The notes beneath the pieces are model-generated. The model was not told the DNA's origin. It did no database searches and saw only the letters and a program-made list of their open reading frames with translations. Shown here piece by piece: positions 36,337 to 45,858 of a stretch of DNA of 64,000 bases (positions are counted from its first letter, which is position 1; each line of letters begins with the position of its first letter). This DNA is from Candidatus Paceibacterota bacterium (GTDB taxonomy: Bacteria; Verrucomicrobiota; Verrucomicrobiia; Limisphaerales; UBA8199): NCBI GenBank assembly GCA_035452965.1, contig DAOTCE010000028.1, forward strand, positions 1-64,000, given 5' to 3'. A program made the position numbers and the translations under genes.

Positions 36337-38003
36337 CCTCTCGCGACCGACTCAACCAGTTAAAGGAGAAGTTTGGCCCAGCCATCCAGCGGGCTGACCT
36401 GCCGGGCGACACCCGCCTGTTCGTCTTTGTCGAGCCGTCCTCCGTCAAGGCTGTTTGCCATCACGTGTTCCGCGAACTGGACGCCCGGTACGTCATCAGC
36501 ATCGGACTGGATGACCGGTCCTGCTCCGGCAATTTCCTCGTCGCACACGACTTCGCCTTCGACCGCGACCATCTGCTCTGCAGCGTGCTGGCATACCTGC
36601 CCGCCGACAACCCCAAGGTAGACAGCATCTCTGACGTGGTGCCTGGCGCCAACTGGGCTGAGCGCGAGTTCCGTGACCTCGTCGGCATCGAGCCGTTGGG
36701 CCACCCTTACCCGAAGCGGCTTGTGCTCCCTGACGGCTGGCCGGAAGGTGTGCATCCACTGCGCAAGGACATTCCCTGGAACCAGGTGCCCGAAGGTTTC
36801 GACGAAGAGGGGGAGTTCAAGTTCGATAATCCCCCGGAAGGCTGCACTGTGGTGCCCTTCGGGCCATTTCACCCCACGCTTGATGAGCCGGCCCATTTCC
36901 GGCTCTACGTGGAAGGAGAGATGGTGCGCGGGTGCGAATACCGCGGCTTCATGGTGCATCGCGGCATCGAGAAGCTGGCCGAGTCGGTCCTCACTTATAA
37001 CGACATCCCCATGATGGCGGAGCGTATCTGCGGCATTTGCGGGTGCGTGCACAACGTCGCCTACGCCCAGGCAGTTGAGACTGCCGTTGCGCTGCGTTTG
37101 CCGCCCCGGGCTGAGTACATTCGCACCATCATGCTGGAGATCGAGCGCCTGCACAGCCACCTGCTGTGGGTGGGGCTGGCCTGCCACATCGTTGGCTTCG
37201 ACACGCTATTCATGCAAAGCTGGCGCATCCGCGAGCCAATCATGTGGATCGCAGAGAAGATCAGTGGCAACCGCAAGACCTACGCCCTGTGCGTCATCGG
37301 CGGCGTGCGCTGGGATATCACGCCTGACGTTAAGGTCGAGCTACGCCAGGTGCTGAACAAGCTGGAAACGGAGTGGCAAGCCGTGGTGGCGGCGGTCAGC
37401 AAGGATAAGAACATCCAAAAACGCACCCGTGGCGTCGGCATCGCCGACAAGGTCCTTGTGAAAAATGCCGGCCTTGTCGGTCCGGTGGCTCGTTCCGCGG
37501 GGGTGGACATTGACTGCCGTCGCGATCATCCCTACGCCGCCTACGACCGCGTGGACTTCGATGTCATCACTGAAATCGGCTGCGATGTCTGGTCGCGAGT
37601 AGTGGTCCGCATGAAGGAAGTGTTCGAGGCTATCCGCATCATCCGCCAGTGCCTGGAGAAGATGGAGGAAGGACCGCTTCAGGTGCCGATCAAGGACAAT
37701 CTGCCGGCGGGGCGATTGGGCTTGTCATCAGTAGAGGCCCCGCGGGGCGAGAGCCACCACTTCGTCATCACCGGCGAGAACAACCGCCCGCACCGCTGGA
37801 GGGTGCGCGCCCCGACCTACCAGAACCTCCAGGCGGTCCCGACAATGATCAAGGACCAGCAATTAGCCGACATGACGATCTCGCTCGGGAGCATCGACCC
37901 CTGCTTCTCCTGCACTGATCGGCTGGAGACGATTGACCTGAAAGCCGGCACGACTAAGGTGTGGTCGCAGGAAGAACTAATCAAACTGGTGAGGGCAAAA
38001 TGA
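36333..38003 (+). CDS. Group 4 [NiFe] hydrogenase large subunit (HycE/HyfG-like, NuoC-NuoD fusion)
   Basis: 556 residues. The N-terminal NuoC-like part includes WAEREFRDLVGIEPLGHPYPKRLVLPDGWP; the NuoD-like part has nickel motif L1 RICGICGCVH and L2 DPCFSCTDR. All four Ni-ligand cysteines are present, so this is a true hydrogenase and not complex I. A 26-residue tail follows CTDR, the place where HycI cuts HycE, consistent with the protease gene two genes upstream. It starts at ATG 36333 overlapping the HyfB stop. Confidence 0.95.
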   Translation: MTSRDRLNQLKEKFGPAIQRADLPGDTRLFVFVEPSSVKAVCHHVFRELDARYVISIGLDDRSCSGNFLVAHDFAFDRDHLLCSVLAYLPADNPKVDSISDVVPGANWAEREFRDLVGIEPLGHPYPKRLVLPDGWPEGVHPLRKDIPWNQVPEGFDEEGEFKFDNPPEGCTVVPFGPFHPTLDEPAHFRLYVEGEMVRGCEYRGFMVHRGIEKLAESVLTYNDIPMMAERICGICGCVHNVAYAQAVETAVALRLPPRAEYIRTIMLEIERLHSHLLWVGLACHIVGFDTLFMQSWRIREPIMWIAEKISGNRKTYALCVIGGVRWDITPDVKVELRQVLNKLETEWQAVVAAVSKDKNIQKRTRGVGIADKVLVKNAGLVGPVARSAGVDIDCRRDHPYAAYDRVDFDVITEIGCDVWSRVVVRMKEVFEAIRIIRQCLEKMEEGPLQVPIKDNLPAGRLGLSSVEAPRGESHHFVITGENNRPHRWRVRAPTYQNLQAVPTMIKDQQLADMTISLGSIDPCFSCTDRLETIDLKAGTTKVWSQEELIKLVRAK

Positions 38004-38920
38004 ACTTCCTGTGCGCCACGCTTGGCTGCCTGAGCAACGCGGTGCTCGTGCTGTTGCTGGCTCCCTTCTTCCAGGGCGTGCTGCGGAAGGTCACAGCGCA
38101 AATCCAGTCGCGCCAGGGACCACCCCTTTGGCAACCATACTTCGATCTCCTCAAACTGCTGGGCAAGGAAGACATCGAATCAGGCCAGACGCCGGCCATG
38201 CAGCGATTTGCGGCTTACCTGTCGCTGGCCACTGCTCTAGCCCTGGCCTGTCTTGTCCCAATGGGCTTTCCCGCGCCGTTGAACGGCGCGGGGGACGCTA
38301 TCCTGGTGATTTACCTCCTGACACTTGCGGGCATCTGCACACTGCTCGCGGGTTTGGCGGCGGGGTCCACTTATTCCTTGGTTGGCATCAGCCGTGAGAT
38401 GATGGCCATGATTGCGCTCGAACCCTTGTTCGCGGTGACCATCGTGGCTGGCGCGGTGCACACAGGGTCGTTCCGGTTGGACACTGTCCTCAACGGCTCG
38501 GTATACGCCACTGGCGGCTTTCCGTGGTCAGGCCTGGTCCTGTTGGGAGTCATGCTGCTCTCGTTTCAAGCGTTTGTGCAACGGGTGCCTTTTGATATTT
38601 CAGAGGCGGAAACGGAGCTGATGGAAGGGCCGCTCATGGAATACTCCGGACCGAAGCTGGCCCTGTTCAAATACGCACAAATGGTGAAGTTGCTGATCTA
38701 CAGCGCGTTGTTTGTGAACCTGTTCGCCCCGTGGGGCTCGACCCTGTCATTTCCGCTCGGCTGGCTGATCTTCTGGGTCAAGGTTCTCGGGCTGGTCCTG
38801 CTGGTTACGCTCGTGGCGGCGACGCATGCCCGCTACCGGATTGACCAGGCCATTCGCTTCTTCGCATCCCTCCTGATCGTGGCTCTGGGCGCTTTGGTTA
38901 TGGCCAGCTATGGATACTGA
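38000..38920 (+). CDS. Membrane anchor subunit HycD/HyfC-like (NuoH family)
   Basis: 306 residues, about eight helices: IQSRQGPPLWQPYFDLLKLLGKE (quinone-pocket-like loop), YSLVGISREMMAMIALEP, PFDISEAETELMEGPLMEYSG and the acidic loops typical of NuoH/HycD. It anchors the hydrogenase module and links it to HyfB. ATG 38000 overlaps the large-subunit stop (ATGA). Confidence 0.93.
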   Translation: MNFLCATLGCLSNAVLVLLLAPFFQGVLRKVTAQIQSRQGPPLWQPYFDLLKLLGKEDIESGQTPAMQRFAAYLSLATALALACLVPMGFPAPLNGAGDAILVIYLLTLAGICTLLAGLAAGSTYSLVGISREMMAMIALEPLFAVTIVAGAVHTGSFRLDTVLNGSVYATGGFPWSGLVLLGVMLLSFQAFVQRVPFDISEAETELMEGPLMEYSGPKLALFKYAQMVKLLIYSALFVNLFAPWGSTLSFPLGWLIFWVKVLGLVLLVTLVAATHARYRIDQAIRFFASLLIVALGALVMASYGY

Positions 38921-38940
38921 AGATTTACCCCTCTAGACCC

Positions 38941-39465
38941 ATGTCACTGCTAAGCAAGCTCCAGGAAACGCTCGTCTGCCTAAGGGCGGGAAAGGTGACG
39001 CTCCCCTACCCGGCCAAGGCTCAGCCGCTCCCCGAAAAGTTCCGCGGCCGGCCGATCTTCGACGCGGCCAAGTGTATCGGCTGCGCCGGCTGCGCAAACA
39101 ACTGTCCCGCGCGCGAAATACTGGTGGTGGACCTATGCCAGGAAATCCGCATCCTGCAATACCTCGGCCGCCGTTGCACCTATTGCGGGCGCTGTGCCGA
39201 TGTCTGCCCGGAGCAGGCCATCACCATGAGCCATGAGTTCGAAACTGCCACCAACAGCATCGGCGACATCCGCCAGCGGCTCGAACTTTTCATGAGCACC
39301 TGTCAGCGCTGTGGCCGTTGCTTCAAGGAGCCCTCCCCCCTGGAGCAGTTGAAACTCAAGGGCTACCGCTTCGACGACGTCCAAAACGAACGCTGGATCC
39401 TCCGCTCGCAAGCCTACCTGGAGGGCGATCCGGTGGTGGACGACATCAAGATTGATTTGGACTAG
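38941..39465 (+). CDS. Two-[4Fe-4S] ferredoxin subunit (HycF/HyfH, NuoI-like)
   Basis: 174 residues with CIGCAGCANNCPAREI and CTYCGRCADVCPEQAI, the two 4Fe-4S motifs of NuoI/HycF. An extra CQRCGRCFKEP lies further on. It passes electrons from the peripheral HydB/HydG/FdhA-like subunits toward the small subunit. It follows the HycD stop by 20 bp. Confidence 0.93.
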   Translation: MSLLSKLQETLVCLRAGKVTLPYPAKAQPLPEKFRGRPIFDAAKCIGCAGCANNCPAREILVVDLCQEIRILQYLGRRCTYCGRCADVCPEQAITMSHEFETATNSIGDIRQRLELFMSTCQRCGRCFKEPSPLEQLKLKGYRFDDVQNERWILRSQAYLEGDPVVDDIKIDLD

Positions 39466-39468
39466 AGC

Positions 39469-40005
39469 ATGTTAAAGAACCTCTGCCAAAAGATGTTTGG
39501 CCGGTCGCTGTGGGTCTATCATGCCAACAGCGGCGGCTGCAATGGCTGCGACATCGAAGTGCTCAACGTCCTCACCCCGTATTACGACGTCGAGCGCTTC
39601 GGCATCAAGTTGGTTGGCTCGCCCCGCCATGCCGACGTCATGCTCTGCCAGGGCCCAGCGATGCGATCCACCGCCACAGCCTTGCGGCGCGCCTATGAAG
39701 CCATGCCCGCCCCGAAGCTGGTCTTTGCCATCGGCTCCTGTGCCTGCGGTGGGGGCATCTGGTTTGACTCCTACCCCGTACTCGGTCCGGTCGAGAAAAT
39801 TGTGCCGGTGAACTTCTACATCCCCGGCTGCCCGCCACGCCCCGAAGCCATCATCTACGGAGTGGCGGTCGCGGTTGGGCTGGTGGACAAGAAGAGCGCA
39901 CCCGTGCGGTTCAAGCAACTGGAGATGCCCATCCCCCGCTATCACCGCGACGACCTGCGCGGATCCGGCGAATTGGTCGTTTACGAGAAGACCGAGAAGG
40001 TATAG
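39469..40005 (+). CDS. Hydrogenase small subunit HycG/HyfI-like (NuoB family)
   Basis: 178 residues with the proximal 4Fe-4S ligands HANSGGCNGCDIE, GSCACGGGIW and IPGCPPRPEAI. It carries electrons to the nickel site of the large subunit. Only 3 bp separate it from the ferredoxin gene. It ends the nine-gene operon; the next gene is on the other strand with 15 bp between the stops. Confidence 0.94.
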   Translation: MLKNLCQKMFGRSLWVYHANSGGCNGCDIEVLNVLTPYYDVERFGIKLVGSPRHADVMLCQGPAMRSTATALRRAYEAMPAPKLVFAIGSCACGGGIWFDSYPVLGPVEKIVPVNFYIPGCPPRPEAIIYGVAVAVGLVDKKSAPVRFKQLEMPIPRYHRDDLRGSGELVVYEKTEKV

Positions 40006-40020
40006 GACCCCGCCGGCTCG

Positions 40021-40911
40021 CTATTGGCTGTCCACCCCATGGACCGCCATTTGTAGTCCATAAACGCTCTTGCTGGCAGTGATGAAGAGCATGCGCCGGT
40101 TCTTGCCGCCAAAACACACATTTGCGGTCCACGGTTCCGGCACATCAATCTGCTCGATCTTCTTCCCTGCCGGATCAAAGACCGACACGCCTTTGCCGGT
40201 GAGATAGACATTGCCCTGGTTGTCGATTGTCATCCCATCTGACCCCAGCTCACAGAAGAGTTCTCTGTCTTTGAGCCCACCACCCGGCTGGATGCGGTAG
40301 CGATAGGTCTTGCGCGCGCCGAGGTCCGACACGTAGAGCACGCTGCCATCCGGCGTGCCGATGATGCCGTTGGGCTGCTTCAGGTCATCAATCACCGGCG
40401 TCAACGTCTTGTGGTCTGGAGCTAGATAATACACGCGCTCAGCCAGCTCCTTGGGACCTCGTTTCCAATACGACCGCACGTAGCAAGGGTCGGTGAAGTA
40501 CAATCCGCCGCGCGGTGTGCACCAAACATCGTTCGGGCCGTTGAGCAGCTTGCCCTGGTAATCCTTGACGACCACAGTCGTCTTCCCCGACGGGTCAATC
40601 ATCCACAGCTCGTTCTTCTCATCAGCACAGGCCCAGAGATTACCCGCTTGATCAAACGAAAGGCCGTTCGCCCGCCCGCACGGCTGCCGGTAAGTGCTCA
40701 GCTTACCCTTCACGCTCCACATGAGGATGCGGTCGTTCGGCTGATCGGTGAAGTACACATTGCCCTTGCCGTCACAGCCCGGCCCTTCGGTGAAGACAAA
40801 ATCGCCTGCCAGCTTCTGCAGTGTCGCGCCGGCGGCGATGATCCCGCCCTCCGCCGCCAGGACTTGCGCCGAGCATGCAATGCCCAGGAAAACTAAAATG
40901 AAGCGTTTCAC
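40021..40911 (-). CDS. Secreted SMP-30/gluconolactonase/LRE-family protein
   Basis: 296 residues with a signal peptide (MKRFILVFLGIACSAQVLA). A six-bladed propeller: FTEGPGCDGKGNVYFTDQPNDRI, NGPNDVWCTPRGGLYFTDP, QPNGIIGTPDGSVLYVSDLG and LGSDGMTIDNQGNVYLTG provide the Glu/Asn/Asp metal ligands. It probably hydrolyses a sugar lactone in the periplasm. It converges on the hydrogenase operon and diverges from the kinase gene. Confidence 0.88.
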   Translation of the reverse strand: MKRFILVFLGIACSAQVLAAEGGIIAAGATLQKLAGDFVFTEGPGCDGKGNVYFTDQPNDRILMWSVKGKLSTYRQPCGRANGLSFDQAGNLWACADEKNELWMIDPSGKTTVVVKDYQGKLLNGPNDVWCTPRGGLYFTDPCYVRSYWKRGPKELAERVYYLAPDHKTLTPVIDDLKQPNGIIGTPDGSVLYVSDLGARKTYRYRIQPGGGLKDRELFCELGSDGMTIDNQGNVYLTGKGVSVFDPAGKKIEQIDVPEPWTANVCFGGKNRRMLFITASKSVYGLQMAVHGVDSQ

Positions 40912-41000
40912 TTTGATCTCACTCCGGCTATCGGAATCAAAATGTTGCCCGGTGTAAAGAGGGAAATCTCCCGGCGGCGGCCGGGCGGCCGGGGTCCCCA

Positions 41001-41020
41001 GTCAACGGGTCTCCGTTGAC
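41001..41020. promoter_or_regulatory. Short hairpin in divergent promoter region
   Basis: GTCAACGG-GTCT-CCGTTGAC is a perfect 8-bp inverted repeat with a 4-nt loop, between the SMP-30 gene (minus) and the kinase gene (plus). The position suits an operator; no T-run follows. Function unknown. Confidence 0.4.
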
Positions 41021-41050
41021 AACCGCCTCGCCGCTTACCAGTCTTGGGCG

Positions 41051-43186
41051 GTGACTGCCGGCCGAACAGGTTCCCGCGCAACCGCCCTTGCCCGGTTGGT
41101 GATGAGGGTGCCGCGGGTGCTCTCGAAGCATCTGTGGGCCGTGCCGCTATTGGGCGCGCTGGTCTTCAGCCTCGTCGCCCTGTGGGTAATCAACCGGGTG
41201 GAGAAAACGACCCGCGCGGAGCTGGCCGCCCGGCTGGAGACCGTGTTGCAGGCTGACATCAACGCCCTGCGCCTCTGGTTCACCGAGCGGCAGTACGACG
41301 CCAAGTCCTTTGCCTCGGACCTGCGCATCCAAGCGGCCATTGCCGAGCTTGCCGCCCGGCAGAACGACTCCCAAACCACCGCTCTAGACCTGGCTGATTC
41401 CGCCCCCGCCCGCACCCTGCAGCTTTACCTCCAACCCCTCCTCGAAGCTCAAGGCTACCTCGCCTACGTCGTTGTCTCCCCCGACAAGAAGGTCCTGGCC
41501 GCGACCCAGCCCCAAATGGTGGGGACCACGACGCCCCGCCCCTACGACCTTTTCCTCAACAAGGCACTCAACGGCCAACTAGCCGTATCCCGGCCCTTCG
41601 CGCGCCAGGTGCACACAAACGAGCTGTTCGAAGGCGCCACCATGTTCGTCGCCGCCCCCGTGAAGTCCACCAACGACACCGTCATTGCCGTCCTGAGTCT
41701 TCGCATCAGGCCCGAGCGGGAGTTCTCCAGCATCTTCTCGGTTGCCCAAATGGGCGAGACGGGCGAAGCCTACGCCTTTGACCGCACCGGCCTCATGCTG
41801 ACAACCACCCGGGTTGACCCGGAACTCAAGGTGCTCGGCCTCATTCCCCCGGGCCGCGAGAATACCGCCATCCTCAACCTCAAGCTGCTCGATCCCGAGG
41901 AGGAACTGCGCGCCGGCGACCCGCCCGCCAAACCGCGCGACCAGCTTCGCCTCACCCGCATGGCCGCCTCCGCCACCATGGGCAGCAGTGACTGCGACGT
42001 GCACGGTTACCGCAACTACCGCGGCCGAAAGGTCGTCGGGGCCTGGGCCTGGCTGTTTGACTACGGCATGGGCGTCGCCGCCGAGCAATCCGTCGAGGAA
42101 GCCTTCCAAACCCTCCGCGTGCTGCGCCGCGCCTTCTTGCTGCTCTCCGGGCTGCTCATCGCCAGCGGCGGAGCCATCTTCGGTTTCACGCTCCTCGTCG
42201 AACGGCTTAAGGCTTCCGCCCGCAAAAGCGCCCTTGCCGCCCGCCGGCTCGGCGAATACGTCCTCGTCCAGGAGATTGGCCGCGGCGCCAACGGCATGGT
42301 TTACCGCGCCCGTCATTCCCTGCTCCGCCGGCCAGTGGCCATTAAGCTCCTCAGCCCCGAACTGACCAACGAAGCCAACACTGCCCGCTTCGAACACGAG
42401 GTCCAGATGACCAGCCAGCTTACCCACCCCAACACCGTCGCCATCTACGACTACGGGCGCACGCCCGAGGGGTTGTTCTACTTCGCCATGGAATACCTCG
42501 GCGGCATTGACCTCGACCAGCTCGTGCGCCAGTTCGGCCCTCAGCCCGAAGGCCGCGTCATCCACATCCTGCGCCAAGTCTGCGGCTCGCTCTCGGAAGC
42601 CCATCGCATCGGCCTGATTCACCGCGACGTCAAACCCGCCAACATCAGCCTCACCCGCCGCGGCGGCGTCTGCGACCTGGTCAAAGTCCTCGACTTCGGC
42701 CTCGTCAAGGCCGTCCGCCCGGGACCGGGTGATGCGCATAGCTCGGACGCCGTCGTCGGCACGCCGCACTTCATGTCGCCAGAGGCCGTTGAGAAGCCCG
42801 AAACCGTTGACAAACAAAGCGACCTCTACTCGCTCGGTGCTGTCGGCTACTGGTTGTTGACCGGCAGCACGCTATTCGTCCGCGATACCGTCGAAGGACT
42901 GCTCGCCCGTCAGGTCAAGGAAACCCCGCCACACCCCGCCGACCGCCTCGGCAAACCCGTCTCGCCCGACCTGGCCGAACTTCTCCTGCGCTGCCTCGCC
43001 AAGCAACCCGGGGAGCGCCCCCCCAGTGCCGAAGCCCTGGAACAGGCACTGGCGGCCTGCGCTTCCGCCGGGTCCTGGACCCTGCTGAACGCCGAGGAAT
43101 GGTGGCGCGAGCATATGGCCGCCGTGGAAACCCTGCCCGTGTCCACCATGGCCGAGAAGACCCTCGTCATCGCCCCGCGCCCGTAG
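41051..43186 (+). CDS. Membrane Ser/Thr protein kinase with extracytoplasmic sensor domain
   Basis: 711 residues from GTG 41051 (ATG 41102 is an alternative). Membrane segments near 28-48 and 360-385 flank a dCache-like extracytoplasmic sensor. The Hanks-type kinase domain (about 395-680) is complete: IGRGANGMVYRARH, VAIKLL, LIHRDVKPANI, VLDFGLVKA, GTPHFMSPE and DLYSLGAVGYWLLTG. The sensor-first layout is inverted compared with PknB, whose sensor follows the kinase. The signal and substrates are unknown. It is followed by the 61-bp repeat and then a two-component pair. Confidence 0.85.
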   Translation: MTAGRTGSRATALARLVMRVPRVLSKHLWAVPLLGALVFSLVALWVINRVEKTTRAELAARLETVLQADINALRLWFTERQYDAKSFASDLRIQAAIAELAARQNDSQTTALDLADSAPARTLQLYLQPLLEAQGYLAYVVVSPDKKVLAATQPQMVGTTTPRPYDLFLNKALNGQLAVSRPFARQVHTNELFEGATMFVAAPVKSTNDTVIAVLSLRIRPEREFSSIFSVAQMGETGEAYAFDRTGLMLTTTRVDPELKVLGLIPPGRENTAILNLKLLDPEEELRAGDPPAKPRDQLRLTRMAASATMGSSDCDVHGYRNYRGRKVVGAWAWLFDYGMGVAAEQSVEEAFQTLRVLRRAFLLLSGLLIASGGAIFGFTLLVERLKASARKSALAARRLGEYVLVQEIGRGANGMVYRARHSLLRRPVAIKLLSPELTNEANTARFEHEVQMTSQLTHPNTVAIYDYGRTPEGLFYFAMEYLGGIDLDQLVRQFGPQPEGRVIHILRQVCGSLSEAHRIGLIHRDVKPANISLTRRGGVCDLVKVLDFGLVKAVRPGPGDAHSSDAVVGTPHFMSPEAVEKPETVDKQSDLYSLGAVGYWLLTGSTLFVRDTVEGLLARQVKETPPHPADRLGKPVSPDLAELLLRCLAKQPGERPPSAEALEQALAACASAGSWTLLNAEEWWREHMAAVETLPVSTMAEKTLVIAPRP

Positions 43187-43524
43187 TGACCCCGGCCCCA
43201 TAAGGGGTCTCACCGTATCCACACCGTATCCTCACCGTCTCCACACCGTGGATACAGCCTTGACATCCAATGGCGAATTCACTGTAAGTCCTTGCCCTGC
43301 CTTAACTTACGATGCAAAACCAGGCCATTCCGGCGGTCAACTCACTCACAAGCGCCTCAATCGCAATAACTTACGCGTTAAATGGGGCAAAACATCACCA
43401 TCTTTCCTCATCGTCAGGCAGGTTTCTGGCTAATACCGGCGCGACGAAAGCCGCTGGTCCCGAATTCCTTACAAAACCATGACAACAGTTGTGCTTGCGG
43501 CGGGGTAGTCTGCGGCCAGAATTG
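43187..43524. other. Gene-free gap holding the 61-bp repeat
   Basis: It starts with a GACCCC...GGGGTC hairpin at about 43189-43210, then the repeat copy. Two TAACTTACG motifs follow near 43303 and 43369. There is no gene. Confidence 0.5.
43207..43267 (-). repeat. 61-bp dispersed repeat, copy 2 (inverted)
   Basis: It is the reverse-complement partner of 29462-29522 with four mismatches. The two copies face each other across 13.7 kb that contains the whole hydrogenase operon. Confidence 0.85.
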
Positions 43525-45858
43525 ATGCGTCGTCCAATGGCCAGTCTGCACTCAGCGCGGAACCCAGGATTTGCCTGGCAAGCGGGCTTGATCCTGCTGC
43601 CAGTGCTGATCATTGCGGCAGTCGCACTGACGGCAATCATCGAAAACCGGGCTGCGGTCGAGCGCGAATCCCGGCGCCGCGCCGAGGAGGTCGCCCGCCA
43701 ATACAGCAAGGAGCTGGAGCGGCCGTGGGGAAACTTCCTGATTCATCAGGACATCCACTCGCGGCGCTGGAGCGATCACCTGGTCGAGGTCGTGGGCGCG
43801 TGGCCCGGCAGCAAGTCGCGCAGTGAGCGGGAGATCGAAGCGGTTCAGTTTCCCGACACCAATCCGCGGGCGCAGTTGGCGGAATGGCGGGCGCTGTTTC
43901 CCGGTTGGGAGCCCGAAGCCGTGTTCCCTGCCACGTTCAGGCTGACTGCGGAAGGACGATTTGGCCAGGGGCTCGAGTTTGATCCTGCACCCCAACCACC
44001 GGCGTGGTTCACGGGGCTGTCCTCCGCGCAACGAGCGGCCTGGGACGCGCTCAAAGCCGCCTCCGCCGCCAGAGCGGACGCGGAGGAAATCGAGCAGCGC
44101 ATCGCGCAATTTCAGGAAACCGACCCGGAATCGGAAGCAAGCCTGAACGCGGCGTCCCTCGGCTTGCGCAGCCAGTTGACGCGCCTGCCCCCGGCGGAAG
44201 CGGTGGCCCAGGCGCTACGCTCGGCCCAGGAGAACCGCGAAACGCTCTCCGAAGCCGGTCTGCCGCTAGCGAATCTGGCCTTCGGCGAAGCGCTGCGCTA
44301 TGCGCGGGCCGCCGGACCATCCGAGCCGCTGTGGGAAGCGATTCCCGATCAGGTCTTGCGCGCGCCCAGCCCGTTGATTCCGGCTTTGCTGGATCAACTG
44401 GGGGAAATCGCCGGCACAAATTCCACCCTGCAAACCGGCGTGGCGGCCTGGCGCATGCTTTGGGACGCCCGCCTCAAGCTGCATGACATCGCCGAACAGA
44501 TTCGCCAAACCGGCAAGCTGCGGGGCGTCACCACGGCCAATTTCTGGATCGAGCGCGACCAGACCCGCTGGCTGTGCATTCTGAACCCCGAGCGAAGTCT
44601 GGCCCCGACGCCGGCCGGCCAACTAATGGCCGAGCCCGCCAACGCGGTCTGGACGACCGTGCGGTTCCTGCCCAAATCGGTGGCCGAGCAGGCGCTGGCG
44701 CGGGCGCTGGAGAACTCGCAGGTGAAACTCCCCAACTACCTGGGTCTTGCGGTATGGCTGGAGGGCGAGCGCCTGTCGCTGCCGGCGCGCTGGTCGCCGG
44801 GCCGGGGCACCAACGCCGCACCGCTCATGCTGGCCGAGGCCAACGGAAACCTCTCCGCCCCCGGCAAGCTGCAGAAGGCCCCCGGCGAGCCGGAGATTGA
44901 TTACGAAGGATACCCCAGCCGCCCGCGGTTCGTGCTGCAGCTCTATGTGGCCGACCAGGCGCTGATGTTCGCCACTTACCGGCGTCACGCGTTGCTCCTT
45001 GCCGGCCTGGTCGCGGCCTCGGCCTTCGCCGCCCTGCTCGGCGTCATCGCTTCCTGGCGCGCCTTCCAGCGTCAACTGCGCCTCAACGAGCTCAAGAGCA
45101 ACTTCGTCTCCAGCGTCTCGCACGAACTGCGCGCCCCGATCGCCTCCGTCCGCCTGATGGCCGAGAGCCTCGAGCGGGGCAAAGTCCCTGAGACACCCAG
45201 GCAGCAGGAATACTTCCGCTTCATCGTCCAGGAATGCCGCCGCCTCTCTTCACTGATCGAGAACGTGCTGGACTTCTCCCGCATCGAGCAGGGCCGCAAG
45301 CAGTACGATTTCGAGCCTACCGACCTGATCGCGCTCACGCAGCAGACCGTGAAGCTGATGCAAACCTACGCCGCCGAGCGGGGAGTCAACCTCCAGCTCC
45401 GGCTTCCCGGCCCTGAAGCCTCAACCCTCACCCCGCAACTGGCTGCCGACGGCAAGGCGCTCCAGCAGGCCCTGGTTAATCTGATTGATAACGCCCTCAA
45501 GCACTCCCCCAAAGGCCAAACCGTGACTGTGGGATTGGAAGAAGGCCTGCGGAATACACCCCCACGCAACACGCAACACGCAACAGCCCTCCTGCTCTGG
45601 GTCGAAGACCACGGCGAAGGCATCCCGGCCTCCGAGCACGAGCGCATCTTCGAGCGCTTCTACCGGCGCGGCTCCGAGCTGCGGCGCCAGACCCAGGGAG
45701 TGGGGATCGGTCTGAGCATCGTGAAGCACATCGTCGAGGCGCACGGCGGACAGGTCGTTGTCCGCAGCGCCCCTGGCCAGGGCAGCCGCTTCACCATCGA
45801 GCTGCCTGTGCCGTCGGCCACTGCGAACTCCGACAGCCGAAGCGCGAAACCCGAATGA
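43525..45858 (+). CDS. Membrane sensor histidine kinase
   Basis: 777 residues from ATG 43525. Two membrane segments (about 15-38 and 490-510) enclose a long periplasmic sensor of about 450 residues with no family I recognise. The cytoplasmic part has the H-box VSHELRAPIASVRLMAE, N-box LVNLIDNALKHSP, G1 DHGEGIP, F-box FERFYRRGSELRRQ and G2 GVGIGLSIVKHIVEAHGG. No HAMP is evident. Its partner is the OmpR-type regulator 145 bp downstream. The coding end runs into the 7-bp periodic repeat. Confidence 0.92.
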   Translation: MRRPMASLHSARNPGFAWQAGLILLPVLIIAAVALTAIIENRAAVERESRRRAEEVARQYSKELERPWGNFLIHQDIHSRRWSDHLVEVVGAWPGSKSRSEREIEAVQFPDTNPRAQLAEWRALFPGWEPEAVFPATFRLTAEGRFGQGLEFDPAPQPPAWFTGLSSAQRAAWDALKAASAARADAEEIEQRIAQFQETDPESEASLNAASLGLRSQLTRLPPAEAVAQALRSAQENRETLSEAGLPLANLAFGEALRYARAAGPSEPLWEAIPDQVLRAPSPLIPALLDQLGEIAGTNSTLQTGVAAWRMLWDARLKLHDIAEQIRQTGKLRGVTTANFWIERDQTRWLCILNPERSLAPTPAGQLMAEPANAVWTTVRFLPKSVAEQALARALENSQVKLPNYLGLAVWLEGERLSLPARWSPGRGTNAAPLMLAEANGNLSAPGKLQKAPGEPEIDYEGYPSRPRFVLQLYVADQALMFATYRRHALLLAGLVAASAFAALLGVIASWRAFQRQLRLNELKSNFVSSVSHELRAPIASVRLMAESLERGKVPETPRQQEYFRFIVQECRRLSSLIENVLDFSRIEQGRKQYDFEPTDLIALTQQTVKLMQTYAAERGVNLQLRLPGPEASTLTPQLAADGKALQQALVNLIDNALKHSPKGQTVTVGLEEGLRNTPPRNTQHATALLLWVEDHGEGIPASEHERIFERFYRRGSELRRQTQGVGIGLSIVKHIVEAHGGQVVVRSAPGQGSRFTIELPVPSATANSDSRSAKPE

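Noticed and set aside
41001..41020. Hairpin as rho-independent terminator
   Set aside because: It lies between divergent gene starts and lacks a T-run.
41579..42817. A 412-codon antisense frame under the Ser/Thr kinase
   Set aside because: Shadow of the kinase; acidic, motif-free translation.
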